From Lewinella sp. W8 (GTDB lineage Bacteria; Bacteroidota; Bacteroidia; Chitinophagales; Saprospiraceae), in assembly GCF_004375085.3 (NCBI RefSeq), contig NZ_SNAQ03000024.1, forward strand, positions 31,602-95,601: 64,000 bases of DNA, read 5' to 3'. Each line of letters begins with the position of its first letter. The first letter of the stretch is position 1. Made by a program: the position numbers and the translations under genes. Of the stretch, positions 1-9,765 are shown one piece after another. Under the pieces are notes generated by a model that searched no databases, was not told where the DNA came from, and saw only the letters and a program-made list of their open reading frames with translations.

Positions 1-20
1 TGTTTAGCATTCCCTAATCG

Positions 21-416
21 CTATAAATGCTCCACCAACTGGATGTTATTCCCACACGTATCGTTGAAAACGGCGTACCTGACCGTCCCCATTTCCCTGG
101 GGGGAATGCTAAATTCTACGCCCAGCTTTACCAGGCGGTCGTATTCCTGATCCAGGTCATCCACGTCGAACTGGGTCCACGGCATTCCGGCATCCATGAG
201 GGCGTCCTGGAAGACTTTTGCGGGCTCAAAATGCAGGGGGGCGGGTTCTAACAAAATCTCGGGCCCCGACTGGGCATCCTTAGAGACCAGCGTCAGCCAT
301 CGGTTTCCACCCCCCAGCGGCATGTCTACCTTCTTTAGAAAACCTAGCTTTTTGGTGTAAAACTGGAGGGCCTTTTCCTGGTCCCGTACGGGTATGCTGA
401 TGATGGTGACTCTCAT
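21..416 (-). CDS. VOC-family (glyoxalase/bleomycin-resistance fold) protein
   Basis: A 131-residue single-module VOC protein. It opens with the typical first strand (IISIPVRDQEKALQFYTKKLGF), where the Asp/Gln-rich turn leads into the helix, and closes with VRYAVFNDTCGNNIQLVEHL, the usual last strands containing the family's D-x-x-GN-x-x-x-L-x-E pattern whose Glu is a metal ligand in many members. Length is normal for a one-domain dioxygenase/glyoxalase-like enzyme; the substrate cannot be read from the sequence. It lies 31 bp downstream of an AraC-type regulator on the same strand, so the two are probably one transcript and the regulator may control it. The start is the ATG at 416, which gives a complete first strand. 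The stop is at the window edge but intact. Confidence 0.85.
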   Translation of the reverse strand: MRVTIISIPVRDQEKALQFYTKKLGFLKKVDMPLGGGNRWLTLVSKDAQSGPEILLEPAPLHFEPAKVFQDALMDAGMPWTQFDVDDLDQEYDRLVKLGVEFSIPPREMGTVRYAVFNDTCGNNIQLVEHL

Positions 417-447
417 GAACTAGCGTTATTGTTTGATCACGGTAAGT

Positions 448-852
448 TCATAAATCGAGGGAAGGATTGCTTCTTGAAAGTTGCTCTTTTTGATATTGAC
501 CGGGTGTCTTTCCGGTTTTCCGTTTGAACAGGCTACTGAAGGATCCCGGACTCTCGAAGCCCACCGCAAAGCAAGTATCCGTCACCGTTTTCCCCGCCAG
601 CAGGTTTTCTTTGGCCTTTTCAATCCGCACGTCAATGAGAAATTGTCGCGGCGTCACCCCGTGATACCGCTTGAAAAGCCGGAGGAGATGGTATTTGGAC
701 ACCAGGTGCACCTGCGCCAATTGGTCCAGATTGAGGGGTTCCCCGTAGTGCTCCCTCAGGTAATTTCTGGCGCGGATAATGGTGTCAATCTGGGCCTGGT
801 TGGCGTAGATCGTCCCCCTGAGTTCTCTGAGTTTTTTCTCGTAGAAAGTCAT
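448..852 (-). CDS. AraC-family transcriptional regulator, DNA-binding domain only
   Basis: A 134-residue protein consisting almost entirely of an AraC/XylS DNA-binding domain. The first helix-turn-helix is around residues 38-60 (LNLDQLAQVHLVSKYHLLRLFK) and the second around 85-115, ending in the family signature VGFESPGSFSSLFKRKTGKTPGQYQ. No ligand-binding N-terminal domain is present, only about 35 residues (a predicted helical lead-in), so it is either constitutive or responds through a partner. It precedes the VOC gene by 31 bp on the same strand and likely shares its transcript. Family assignment is firm; target genes are inference from proximity. Confidence 0.9.
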   Translation of the reverse strand: MTFYEKKLRELRGTIYANQAQIDTIIRARNYLREHYGEPLNLDQLAQVHLVSKYHLLRLFKRYHGVTPRQFLIDVRIEKAKENLLAGKTVTDTCFAVGFESPGSFSSLFKRKTGKTPGQYQKEQLSRSNPSLDL

Positions 853-909
853 GCTTGGGGGAGTTAAGGGAGATAAACCAATACACCGAGTATCAGTGAG
901 CCAGCGAAC

Positions 910-1254
910 TTACAGTTCATCTAATCCGTAGCGGATGAACATGACTGCGGAAGTATCATCCGGTCGGGCGTATAAATATAGGGAGTCTCGAATGACCTCG
1001 TATTTCACAAATTCATCTCGGCCAAAATTATGAATGACTTTACGTGAGCCATCATCCCTTTGGACCCTGAATTGGTATTGACACGGCAGGGGAATGCTGT
1101 GATGTGATTTTTTGAGTAATTGAAACTTCCCCTCCACCCCAGGAATCAGTATATCATCCTCGACTATGTAATCGCAATGGGAGAGATTATCGTTGGGGCA
1201 ACCAATGAAAGCCACCAACAGGCCCAGCAGTAACAATAAGCCAAGGTTTTTCAT
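910..1254 (-). CDS. Small lipoprotein of unknown function
   Basis: A 114-residue protein with an N-terminal lipoprotein signal: a Lys-containing n-region, a Leu-rich core and a lipobox ending at Cys19 (LLVAFIGC). The mature part (about 95 residues) is rich in beta-prone segments and contains a duplicated K-containing strand pattern (KVIHNFGRDEFVKYEVIRDSLYLYARPDD) that reads like a small beta-barrel or sandwich. No known family recognised. It begins 18 bp after the DinB-like gene on the same strand, so it is probably the second gene of that transcript. Predicted to be anchored in the outer or inner membrane facing the periplasm. Confidence 0.7.
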   Translation of the reverse strand: MKNLGLLLLLGLLVAFIGCPNDNLSHCDYIVEDDILIPGVEGKFQLLKKSHHSIPLPCQYQFRVQRDDGSRKVIHNFGRDEFVKYEVIRDSLYLYARPDDTSAVMFIRYGLDEL

Positions 1255-1272
1255 CTGCGTATCTGCTTGGTA

Positions 1273-1776
1273 TTAATGAATGCCTTTTAGCTTCAGTAAC
1301 TTGATCACAATTCCCATCTGACCGAGGTGATAAAGGTCGTGGTGCAAAATACCGTTAAGGGCAAAGGATAAGGGAAAAGTACCCTTAAAATCCTGATCTT
1401 GGTAGGTTTCTTCCAGGAAGGCATCTTCTTTGCCCCGCAACGCTTTCAGTAGGTCGTGGTGACTTTTTTCATTTTCCTCCCGTAAGCGCTTCCACCCCAA
1501 ATCCTTCAGAGCCTGATTGGTTGGCCAATCAGCAGCGTCCTCGGAGGTCAGCTCCCCGGTTCCGCGCTGTACTTTCAGCAGGGCATCTTTTTTCCAGGCC
1601 GTGAGGTGGGCCAGTAATTCCGCTACGCTGTGCAATTCAGGTAGTGGCCGGACAAAGGCTTCCTCCTCGGATATGGAATCAAGTTTTTGTTGAAAAGAAT
1701 CCCCCATCCATAGCTTGCCGTCCTGGATTTCTTGCAGTTGTTCGAGTAGGTGATGGATCAGGGGATTGCTCTTCAT
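1273..1776 (-). CDS. DinB-family four-helix bundle protein
   Basis: A 167-residue protein resembling the DinB/YfiT metal-dependent fold. A metal-binding His near the second helix (LHSVAELLAHLTAWKK, about residues 47-62) and the paired histidines near the C-terminus (GILHHDLYHLGQMGIVIKLL, about 142-161) match the three-His pattern of the family. DinB-like proteins act as thiol-dependent transferases or are of unknown role; nothing here fixes the substrate. It is the first gene of a likely two-gene transcript with the lipoprotein 18 bp downstream. A Bacteroidota-type promoter lies directly upstream (1796-1824). Confidence 0.85.
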   Translation of the reverse strand: MKSNPLIHHLLEQLQEIQDGKLWMGDSFQQKLDSISEEEAFVRPLPELHSVAELLAHLTAWKKDALLKVQRGTGELTSEDAADWPTNQALKDLGWKRLREENEKSHHDLLKALRGKEDAFLEETYQDQDFKGTFPLSFALNGILHHDLYHLGQMGIVIKLLKLKGIH

Positions 1777-1795
1777 GGTGATGATGTTCGGTTAT

Positions 1796-1824
1796 CCAAT
1801 CTACGAATACTACTTAGCCTACAA
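1796..1824 (-). promoter_or_regulatory. Candidate Bacteroidota promoter for the DinB gene
   Basis: Read on the minus strand: TTG (1824-1822), an 18-bp spacer, then TAGATTGG (1803-1796), one mismatch from TAnnTTTG. It would place the transcript start near 1789, about 13 nt before the ATG at 1776. The spacing and position fit the consensus; activity is inferred. Confidence 0.45.
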
Positions 1825-1989
1825 GTAAGCCTGTTTATCGTTTTACGACAGAAACTTTAACGGTACCACGCTGCTTCCCTACCCAAAGGCTCGGCACCTG
1901 CGTTCGCGCCGCATTTAATAGAAGATTACTTACTGGAATATGATTTGGAATGTTTCCCGTCGATTGATCACGCTTCCCTTGGAGTACAT

Positions 1990-2421
1990 TTACAGTAGGG
2001 ACCGGTAGACCTGTTCCACAATTTCCGCATCCTCGTTCGGATCCTCTTCCCCATAGAAATTACTCCATTCTTCTCCCATTCTGGTAATGTCGGTATGCCC
2101 GTCCATCCCCCAGAAAACCTGCTTACGGATGTGAGGACGGGGCAGGTTTTTCAGCAGGAAAGTAAACCTACCGTAGTCCTGCATGAAAACCTCCCCCGTG
2201 GTCGGGTTCAATAAGGTGGCGGTGTAACCAACAAACCATTTAGCTTCCGCGGGCACGTCCCGACCGTAGTAATCAAAGAGCTTGTCGTGTCCTTCCGTGT
2301 AACATTGAGTCATCCTTCTGATGCCCACGGTCGCCTGATCCTGCTTTTGAAATTTCCAAAAGCCAAGATTCTTGATGTTTGTCCTTACCAGGCTGGCGAC
2401 CACGTTTTCATCCATGAGCAT
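1990..2421 (-). CDS. Hypothetical protein
   Basis: A 143-residue protein I do not recognise. It is a mixed alpha/beta sequence with many aromatic residues; the centre (WFVGYTATLLNPTTGEVFMQDYGRF) looks like a beta-hairpin and the C-terminus is acidic (GEEDPNEDAEIVEQVYRSLL). No signal peptide or membrane segment. The start is uncertain: the ATG at 2421 lies 2-4 nt after the stop of a 29-codon ORF in another frame (2423-2512) whose residues look coding, so the real N-terminus may be longer and broken by a frameshift. It is separated by 141 bp from the membrane-protein gene upstream on the same strand. Confidence 0.55.
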   Translation of the reverse strand: MLMDENVVASLVRTNIKNLGFWKFQKQDQATVGIRRMTQCYTEGHDKLFDYYGRDVPAEAKWFVGYTATLLNPTTGEVFMQDYGRFTFLLKNLPRPHIRKQVFWGMDGHTDITRMGEEWSNFYGEEDPNEDAEIVEQVYRSLL

Positions 2422-2422
2422 T

Positions 2423-2512
2423 TCATTGTTCTTTTGCTAAGGCATCCTGGTCCTCATCCAGCATTGTTTTTTCCCGGACAAACTGATCCAGACGGCTACG
2501 GTGGCCACCCAT
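2423..2512 (-). CDS. Possible 29-codon upstream ORF or detached N-terminus
   Basis: An ATG-initiated ORF on the minus strand encoding 29 residues, hydrophilic and helix-prone (it includes LDQFVREKTMLDEDQDALAK). Its TGA overlaps the ATG-rich start region of the 1990-2421 gene. It may be a leader ORF, a separate tiny gene, or the true beginning of the downstream protein displaced by a one-base indel. Only codon sense and position support it. Confidence 0.2.
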   Translation of the reverse strand: MGGHRSRLDQFVREKTMLDEDQDALAKEQ

Positions 2513-2562
2513 CGCTAACAATCCTTAGGGCAGAGGAAATCATGGACCAAGTTGCTACCCGG

Positions 2563-3069
2563 TTAGCTCGCCTCCGCTGTTCCGGCAAAATACTGCTTAT
2601 GAAACTCAATCATCCCCCAGGTCAGGAAGGATATGGAAAGTAGTGCAATGACCGCACGGATGGCGTCCAGGGTTTTGAATCTGGCCAGCAAGGCCTCAAT
2701 CTCTGCCATGGGCCGGGTAGCAATGTTGTCCGCCCCCAATTCGTAAAGAATTGGATAGATGATCGTTCCGGTGCCGAAGCCGATGAGAAAAAAGGTGAGG
2801 AAGTGGCCGAACAGGATGTTACGTGCCTTTTTGTACTTCCAGATCACGACGATGGTAATGATAAAAACCGGGATGTTGATCTTTCCGAAAAGCTGAAAGA
2901 AGGTTCCGGGATCTGCCTTGGCGTAGAAGTTGTTGGTGGTCACCAATGAATCCGGCAGGTTATGGTCCCAATTAGGGTATTGGGTGATGATGGTAAAGAG
3001 CATTCCACCAAAGAACAGGAAGGCAAGAATGCCATAAATCCAAACGAATGCGAGGGCTGATTTCTTCAT
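2563..3069 (-). CDS. Four-TM integral membrane protein (DUF1772-like)
   Basis: A 168-residue protein with four hydrophobic spans: about residues 6-28, 62-80, 86-110 and 137-155. The arrangement, with a long extracytoplasmic loop after TM1 (QYPNWDHNLPDSLVTTNNFYAKADPGTFFQ) and a short TM2-TM3 hairpin, resembles DUF1772/anthrone-oxygenase-like small membrane proteins, but this is a fold-level impression. It is followed on the same strand by the 1990-2421 hypothetical. Its leader contains a perfect 8-bp hairpin (3096-3118). Function unknown. Confidence 0.7.
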   Translation of the reverse strand: MKKSALAFVWIYGILAFLFFGGMLFTIITQYPNWDHNLPDSLVTTNNFYAKADPGTFFQLFGKINIPVFIITIVVIWKYKKARNILFGHFLTFFLIGFGTGTIIYPILYELGADNIATRPMAEIEALLARFKTLDAIRAVIALLSISFLTWGMIEFHKQYFAGTAEAS

Positions 3070-3095
3070 AGTTCAGGTATTTAATCGTCTCTTCG

Positions 3096-3118
3096 GGACA
3101 GGCCCAAAACGCCTGTCC
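3096..3118 (-). other. Leader hairpin upstream of the four-TM membrane protein
   Basis: GGACAGGC (3096-3103) and GCCTGTCC (3111-3118) form a perfect 8-bp stem with a 7-nt loop, 27 nt before the ATG at 3069. No U-run follows, so it is not an intrinsic terminator. It could be an operator (inverted repeat) or an mRNA stability structure. Confidence 0.35.
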
Positions 3119-3195
3119 TTGTCCCAGAGAACAAAGGGTGTAACACCAAAACTATGCAGTGGGCAAAAGCCTAAAATTGTACGAATCGGACATTC

Positions 3196-4020
3196 TCAAG
3201 GAAAAATATGCCCCGCCTGCCGCTGTTTGGAGGCATTCCGGTACTGTTTGGGGGTAAGTCCCGTGTAAAACTTGAACTGACGGATGAAGTGAGATTGATC
3301 GTAATAGCCCGACTCCAGACCAATCTCCGTGAGCGACTTACCGGATTGGTGCAATCGGTCGAGTGCCTCCAAATATTTTTGGTATCCGAAAAAGGATTCG
3401 GTACTCATTCCAAACCATTCATTAGAAAATCTGCTCAACTGCCGCCTCGATAATCCTACCCTCGCACACTGTGCCCTCACGGTATTCGCCAACTGCGGAT
3501 TCCGCGCCAACTTCATCAGGCATTGTGCCCGGGATAAAGCATAATTCTCTACTCCACAAGAAAGGCTACGCTGAAACCAATCAAGAATAAAGGCTACCTG
3601 ATCGCTAAAGGAAGAGGCGACGTAAAGCTTTTCAGCCAACTCCAAAAGTTCCGGATATACCTCCGTAGCGGAGACCACACAATCATTGAAATCACGCACG
3701 GGTACGTTCAGCAGGCTCCTGAGACCAATGCTACTCAATTGAATCCCGATGAATTCGTGCCCGCCATGCTTAATCAGATGAAGTGGTTTAGTATTGATTC
3801 CGTTGATGAACACCGTTGGTAATTCAAGATCCTGATTAAAGGATGGATTGAGGTAACGTACCCGGGTGGAGTAATTAAAAATGATTTCGACGTTCCCCTT
3901 GGGAAGAATGGTTTCTTTTTCCTTCAACGGGGCATACTCGCGCACTCGCCAGATGCACTTGATGAGACCCGCGCCCGCTCCAGGAGGGGGTTGGTAAGCC
4001 TGATACTGGTTTTCCATCAT
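3196..4020 (-). CDS. AraC-family regulator with DUF6597-like N-terminal domain
   Basis: A 274-residue regulator. Residues 1-150 form a cupin-like sensor of the DUF6597 type (QAYQPPPGAGAGLIKCIWRVREY, then KGNVEIIFNYST and HEFIGIQLSSIGLRSLL), common in Bacteroidota AraC proteins. The C-terminal 100 residues carry two helix-turn-helix motifs and end with ESGYYDQSHFIRQFKFYTGLTPKQYR, a textbook AraC signature. Adjacent ATGs at 4020 and 4017 make the start ambiguous by one codon. It lies between the four-TM protein and a secreted lipocalin-like protein, both on the same strand but about 100 bp away; its targets are not evident. Confidence 0.9.
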   Translation of the reverse strand: MMENQYQAYQPPPGAGAGLIKCIWRVREYAPLKEKETILPKGNVEIIFNYSTRVRYLNPSFNQDLELPTVFINGINTKPLHLIKHGGHEFIGIQLSSIGLRSLLNVPVRDFNDCVVSATEVYPELLELAEKLYVASSFSDQVAFILDWFQRSLSCGVENYALSRAQCLMKLARNPQLANTVRAQCARVGLSRRQLSRFSNEWFGMSTESFFGYQKYLEALDRLHQSGKSLTEIGLESGYYDQSHFIRQFKFYTGLTPKQYRNASKQRQAGHIFP

Positions 4021-4118
4021 TACCTTCGGTTCATCATAATACCGGTCACTTGAAGGTAGGCAATATGGTGGTTTTCAGCAATTTAATGGTAGAACTTAGC
4101 CTTCGCTACTGACCTGAA

Positions 4119-4610
4119 TTACTGCGTATTGACGAAGGTATCTTCAAACGTTTTCACCCACTCCCCGTCAACCAGGCGTTCTCCATACTCCCGAAAGCCT
4201 CCTCCGGGCGTGCTGCCGAAGAAAAACCTGGTTTTGTCATCTCTCCAGACCACGAGCTGGCCGTCCCTGAATTCTGCGGGATATATTGCAGCTCCATCTT
4301 TGGAAAAACGGTGATAATTGAATCGCTGGTCCTTTTCGTCGTAGGTGACGATGGTATGGAGCTGTAAGAATTCCGTGTTCAACTCAATCACGAGAATATT
4401 TTTGTCCAGATCGTAGGCAATCTTCTCGTAGGCTGCGCCCGCCCTGGACACTACTCCATTGTCAAAAATCTTCGATGTGCCTACCCATTCTCCAACGAGG
4501 AAGCTCAGTTGTTCCATTTTTTCCTGCTGCACGCTTTGGGCGTGCAGCGTGCATTCCGGCAAGAATAGCAGTAGCATTAGAAAGCATTGCAGGACTATTA
4601 ATTTTTTCAC
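4119..4610 (-). CDS. Secreted lipocalin-like (DUF1579-type) protein
   Basis: A 163-residue exported protein: signal peptide of about 24 residues ending LHAQS, then a single small beta-barrel-like domain. The opening LSFLVGEWVGTSKIFDNG is characteristic of DUF1579/lipocalin-like and heme-binding-like barrels (a G-x-W strand), followed by alternating beta strands (HTIVTYDEKDQRFNYHRFSKDG, GQLVVWRDDKTRFFFG). Proteins of this type are usually annotated as uncharacterised secreted proteins that may bind small hydrophobic ligands. Predicted periplasmic. No operon partner is closer than 50 bp. Confidence 0.7.
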   Translation of the reverse strand: MKKLIVLQCFLMLLLFLPECTLHAQSVQQEKMEQLSFLVGEWVGTSKIFDNGVVSRAGAAYEKIAYDLDKNILVIELNTEFLQLHTIVTYDEKDQRFNYHRFSKDGAAIYPAEFRDGQLVVWRDDKTRFFFGSTPGGGFREYGERLVDGEWVKTFEDTFVNTQ

Positions 4611-4662
4611 ATCATGGTATTTTGGGTGCGATGAATTGACGGAAATGATTAAGAGGACATTA

Positions 4663-5034
4663 CTACAAGAGTCCTCCCCCTTCGATCAGAAGATCAATCA
4701 TAAAAATGACCAATAGGCTGAAAGCGGTTCCGACGAAAATGAGGAGCCGACACCAAAAAATATATCCTTTAGCCAGTTTTATGTTTCTGTTCTTCATGAC
4801 AAGCAGGACGTAACCACCAAGGGAATAACACAGGTTTGCCGTAAAGCCAACGATGAACACGGTGACTAGATCTAATAAATTAATACCGAATCTCAGAACA
4901 ACTGGCAGGAGAACAAATAGACCATAAGCACCCACAATTACATTATAGGCAATCCGCTTTCGCTCCCAGTATTCGAGAATTTGACTTAACCCCTCCTCCT
5001 CATTTTTAAAGGTGATGTTGTCGTCAAGAATCAT
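4663..5034 (-). CDS. Small three- or four-TM membrane protein
   Basis: A 123-residue protein with an acidic cytoplasmic N-terminus (DDNITFKNEEEGLSQILEYWERKR) followed by hydrophobic spans at about residues 33-52, 55-80 (VTVFIVGFTANLCYSLGGYVLLV) and 92-117. No family recognised. It lies 79 bp downstream of the SUKH/SMI1 gene on the same strand. This stretch is visibly AT-richer than the flanking core genes. Membrane proteins beside SUKH genes are often immunity-type or accessory proteins, but this is only context. Confidence 0.65.
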   Translation of the reverse strand: MILDDNITFKNEEEGLSQILEYWERKRIAYNVIVGAYGLFVLLPVVLRFGINLLDLVTVFIVGFTANLCYSLGGYVLLVMKNRNIKLAKGYIFWCRLLIFVGTAFSLLVIFMIDLLIEGGGLL

Positions 5035-5113
5035 TTACTTGCTGTTTAATTGGTCATAAACTTATCTTATTCTCTAATATCTTAGCTGATCAAAAAGATA
5101 AATACCGTCAACT

Positions 5114-5698
5114 TCATCGGTCTTCCTTAATCAGTTTTTTGGTTGCATCATACTGGTCTTCAACAAGCATTTTAAAGGATTTGTAGCGATGAGCCCCTGG
5201 ATACCAATTAGCAAATATCCATGCCTCCCATTCTTCCCCAGATTTCACTTGGGGGTTCAAAAGGATTATCGAGCCTTCCACCCTTTCTGAAATCGCGATT
5301 GAAGACAATAAATGATCAACATTGAAGAAAACACTACGCTGATTATTAGAATAATCCTTTTGATCAGAAGGGCTAATGGTACGGTCCACCTCCTCCAGGT
5401 ATAGATCGAAAAGATCAGAATCGATATTCTTTAGATAATCAATTCTTTCTATCGGTAGCAACCGACCAGCAAAATGAGAAATCTGCCTAAATCCATTCGT
5501 AACCCGCAGAAAATCAATGTACGATGGTGGGAGTCTTATACCTAGATCCTTTTCTCGTTTTTCAATTGCCCACGTTGGAGCTGGTGGAAACCCTAACCAG
5601 TTATTTTCAACTTCTGATTCGTCATAAACACGGAGATTTCTGTGAATCCCAAATTGTATCATTTTGCTAAGGTCAACCAGTAACTCTTCCCACTCCAT
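5114..5698 (-). CDS. SMI1/KNR4 (SUKH) family protein
   Basis: A 194-residue protein with the SUKH-1 core. WAIEKREKDLGIRLPPSYIDFLRVTNGF (about residues 43-70) is the diagnostic motif: helix, then LP-x-x-Y-x-x-F-L-x-x-x-NG. A later segment (LLPIERIDYL) matches the second conserved strand. In bacteria SUKH proteins are mostly immunity proteins that neutralise polymorphic or contact-dependent toxins, and may also serve as regulators. Here no toxin is intact nearby, but a frameshifted YD-like secreted protein is 65 bp upstream on the same strand and a small membrane protein is downstream. Family call is firm; an immunity role is inference. Confidence 0.85.
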   Translation of the reverse strand: MEWEELLVDLSKMIQFGIHRNLRVYDESEVENNWLGFPPAPTWAIEKREKDLGIRLPPSYIDFLRVTNGFRQISHFAGRLLPIERIDYLKNIDSDLFDLYLEEVDRTISPSDQKDYSNNQRSVFFNVDHLLSSIAISERVEGSIILLNPQVKSGEEWEAWIFANWYPGAHRYKSFKMLVEDQYDATKKLIKEDR

Positions 5699-5763
5699 TC
5701 TACTTCATCCTTGGTTTTCCTACAAGACTTCCAGTGTGAAAGCATGTCAACAATACAGTCCGT

Positions 5764-6330
5764 TCAATTTCTTCTAGAATCATTTTTTCGGTATCGGTAA
5801 GTCGCAATCAAAAATTTCCTTCCCCCAATAATTTTATAGAACTTCGTTACCCTTCCCGCATCGTCCAACTTGTATTCATAGGACTCATCATCGCTCCCCG
5901 GCCCACCCACGTACACGGGCTCGTCGGCTGATTCAGGTATCCGATCAATTTGCTTCCTTTTGATTCTGCCGTGGTCATAATAGCTGTACTGGGTAATTTT
6001 TCTTGCATTTTGGTTCACGTCAAATTCCTCTTTCTTGATCAACCGACCCTCACTGTAAGCTAGCGTATACACGGTTTCAAAAACATCAGTTACTCCGGTA
6101 GAGAGGCGGTAATAATGGGCCTCCTCCCGATACTGCAGCAGGGTGTCACCCTGATTTTTGACCAACTTGATGACCGTAGAATCATGGTCCGAAAGTTTGC
6201 GGTACTGAAATCGAATTCGATCACCCCGATATTGATACTCCCACCGGTTGGTATCGATTCTTGCCGGATCGTTGATGCTGTAGGTTTCAACGTCAAAGAG
6301 GACGTTATTATGATCGTCGTACCAAAGCAC
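5764..6330 (-). CDS. YD-repeat-like protein body, separated from its signal peptide by a frameshift
   Basis: A 188-residue ORF opening at a GTG with LWYDDHNNVLFDVETYSIND. It consists of beta-hairpin repeats with the K/Y-D pattern of YD/RHS-like or antitoxin-neighbour proteins (ITQYSYYDHGRIKRKQ, YEYKLDDAGRVTKFYKIIGG). It has no signal peptide, yet the overlapping ORF at 6308-6472 in another frame encodes one plus a short mature segment. The simplest reading is a single exported protein of about 230 residues split by an indel near 6310-6345, either a real mutation or a sequencing error. Function unknown; a toxin-like or cell-surface role is only suggested by the repeats and the neighbouring SUKH gene. 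Confidence 0.55.
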   Translation of the reverse strand: MLWYDDHNNVLFDVETYSINDPARIDTNRWEYQYRGDRIRFQYRKLSDHDSTVIKLVKNQGDTLLQYREEAHYYRLSTGVTDVFETVYTLAYSEGRLIKKEEFDVNQNARKITQYSYYDHGRIKRKQIDRIPESADEPVYVGGPGSDDESYEYKLDDAGRVTKFYKIIGGRKFLIATYRYRKNDSRRN

Positions 6331-6472
6331 GTTTCTGGACAGTAACTATGGTTTTAACTCCTGGGTATTGTTCATGGTCCATCAATAGCTGGGCACCGAT
6401 GGCCGTCGGGTTCACCAAAAGAAATATCCCGATGACCGCAAAAATCATCCACACCCGTAGTATAGTTTGCAT
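6308..6472 (-). CDS. Signal-peptide N-terminus of the frameshifted YD-like gene
   Basis: A 54-codon ORF starting at ATG 6472. Residues 1-27 are a convincing Sec signal peptide: a short n-region, a hydrophobic core (FAVIGIFLLV) and an AIGAQ cleavage region. After cleavage it reads LLMDHEQYPGVKTIVTVQK and then degenerates into Arg-rich residues before a TAA. The body that should follow continues one frame over (5764-6330) with a 23-bp overlap. Start and signal peptide are well supported; whether the cell makes a full-length product depends on the reality of the frameshift. Confidence 0.5.
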   Translation of the reverse strand: MQTILRVWMIFAVIGIFLLVNPTAIGAQLLMDHEQYPGVKTIVTVQKRALVRRS

Positions 6473-6611
6473 AGGACTTTAATGCATTGAGCCAACAATT
6501 CGTAGCTGGGCTACGTGTCGGGCAGTTGATGCTTAACCTACGGAATATTGCATACCAAGGGCAGTTAAAATAAAGCTGCAAAGCCCCCTCTTACTTTGGA
6601 CTTTAGAAACC

Positions 6612-7430
6612 TCACTCCCCTCCCCCACCAAACAACTTCTCGAACGCATCGTACACCGCCAGATGCAGGGCGTCTCCGTGGTTTTGTTCCTCAAAGTACC
6701 GGAAGAACAGGCGAGCCTCCTCCCCTCGTTCGAGGGACAACTTGAGAAACAGAGACTGGGCCAGCCGCTCCATCACCTCTCCCTCGTGGCCGACGGCCAC
6801 GTAAACGGATTTGTCCTTCAGCGGCTTTTCCAACTCCCTTTCCAGTAGCCGCTCACCATCCCACCAGAGACTGGGACTAACGATGATGTAATGATCAAAT
6901 AAATCGGGTCGGGAGAACAGTATTTCGGTCGCCAGCAATCCGCCCAGTGACTGCCCGATCAAGGTCCGGTTGTCCGTCGTCCGGTATTTTTCGTTGATCA
7001 GGCGCTGTAGTTCCTGATCCATAAATGTGATGAAGGCGGCTGACGCACCGGAAGAAGGGAATTCTTTTCGGTCAATCTCCTCGGAGGACGGATACGTAAA
7101 GTCCCGACGTCGGTCAACGTTTCCGATGCCGACGACAATGGACTCCTCGATGATGTTGATCCAGGAAAAGGAACAAAACTGCACGATACCACTCACGTGA
7201 ATGAAGTCCTCTCCCCTCGAGCCATCCAACAGGTAAATTACTGGATACTTCCGTATAGAATCTTCCGCGTAACTGGCCGGCAGGTATACGTTGATGGTAC
7301 GGTCTTCCTGGAGGACGGACGACCTGACCACAAGGGTCTCCCCAATGGAAAAGGGGGCCTGACTAATGACCTGCCCCTCTGCCGTAAGCGACAAAAGGAC
7401 AAGACTAATAACGGCGATTACTGTCCGCAT
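6612..7430 (-). CDS. Secreted alpha/beta-hydrolase (esterase D / IroE-like)
   Basis: A 272-residue exported esterase of the Fes/IroE/esterase-D group. Signal peptide of about 19 residues (ending AEGQ), then an N-terminal strand RTINVYLPASY and RKYPVIYLLDG, typical of this group. The nucleophile elbow is GQSLGG with Ser161; the probable catalytic His is in EEQNHGDALH near residue 252. Such enzymes hydrolyse short acyl esters or siderophore esters in the periplasm. Its ATG lies 3 bp after the stop of the trehalose synthase/phosphatase gene, so the two are almost certainly co-transcribed and translationally coupled. Substrate unknown. Confidence 0.85.
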   Translation of the reverse strand: MRTVIAVISLVLLSLTAEGQVISQAPFSIGETLVVRSSVLQEDRTINVYLPASYAEDSIRKYPVIYLLDGSRGEDFIHVSGIVQFCSFSWINIIEESIVVGIGNVDRRRDFTYPSSEEIDRKEFPSSGASAAFITFMDQELQRLINEKYRTTDNRTLIGQSLGGLLATEILFSRPDLFDHYIIVSPSLWWDGERLLERELEKPLKDKSVYVAVGHEGEVMERLAQSLFLKLSLERGEEARLFFRYFEEQNHGDALHLAVYDAFEKLFGGGGE

Positions 7431-7433
7431 GGA

Positions 7434-9611
<2,178 letters not shown>

Positions 9612-9708
9612 TTATCGTTGGGTGATGGCAGTGATGAAAACCTTTAACCGGAAACCGGGCGGCGCTTAAGTTAGGCGAAGCAATATGCCGAATATGCATG
9701 GGATAACA

Positions 9709-9746
9709 AAAAACGACCGGCTCCATCTTGGGAACCGGTCGTTTTT
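9709..9746 (-). terminator. Intrinsic terminator after the 468-residue gene
   Basis: A perfect 12-bp stem AAAAACGACCGG (9709-9720) / CCGGTCGTTTTT (9735-9746) with a 14-nt loop. The A and T runs flanking the GC core make it usable in either direction. It sits 20 bp beyond the stop at 9766 and separates this gene from the trehalose operon. Confidence 0.85.
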
Positions 9747-9765
9747 GTTGAAGTTCGTTGCAGCA

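Noticed and set aside
1894..1912. GCACCTGCGTTCGCGCCGC resembling repeat A
   Set aside because: Only a short, imperfect match to the short module, without the GGCTGAGCCGAG part; could be chance.
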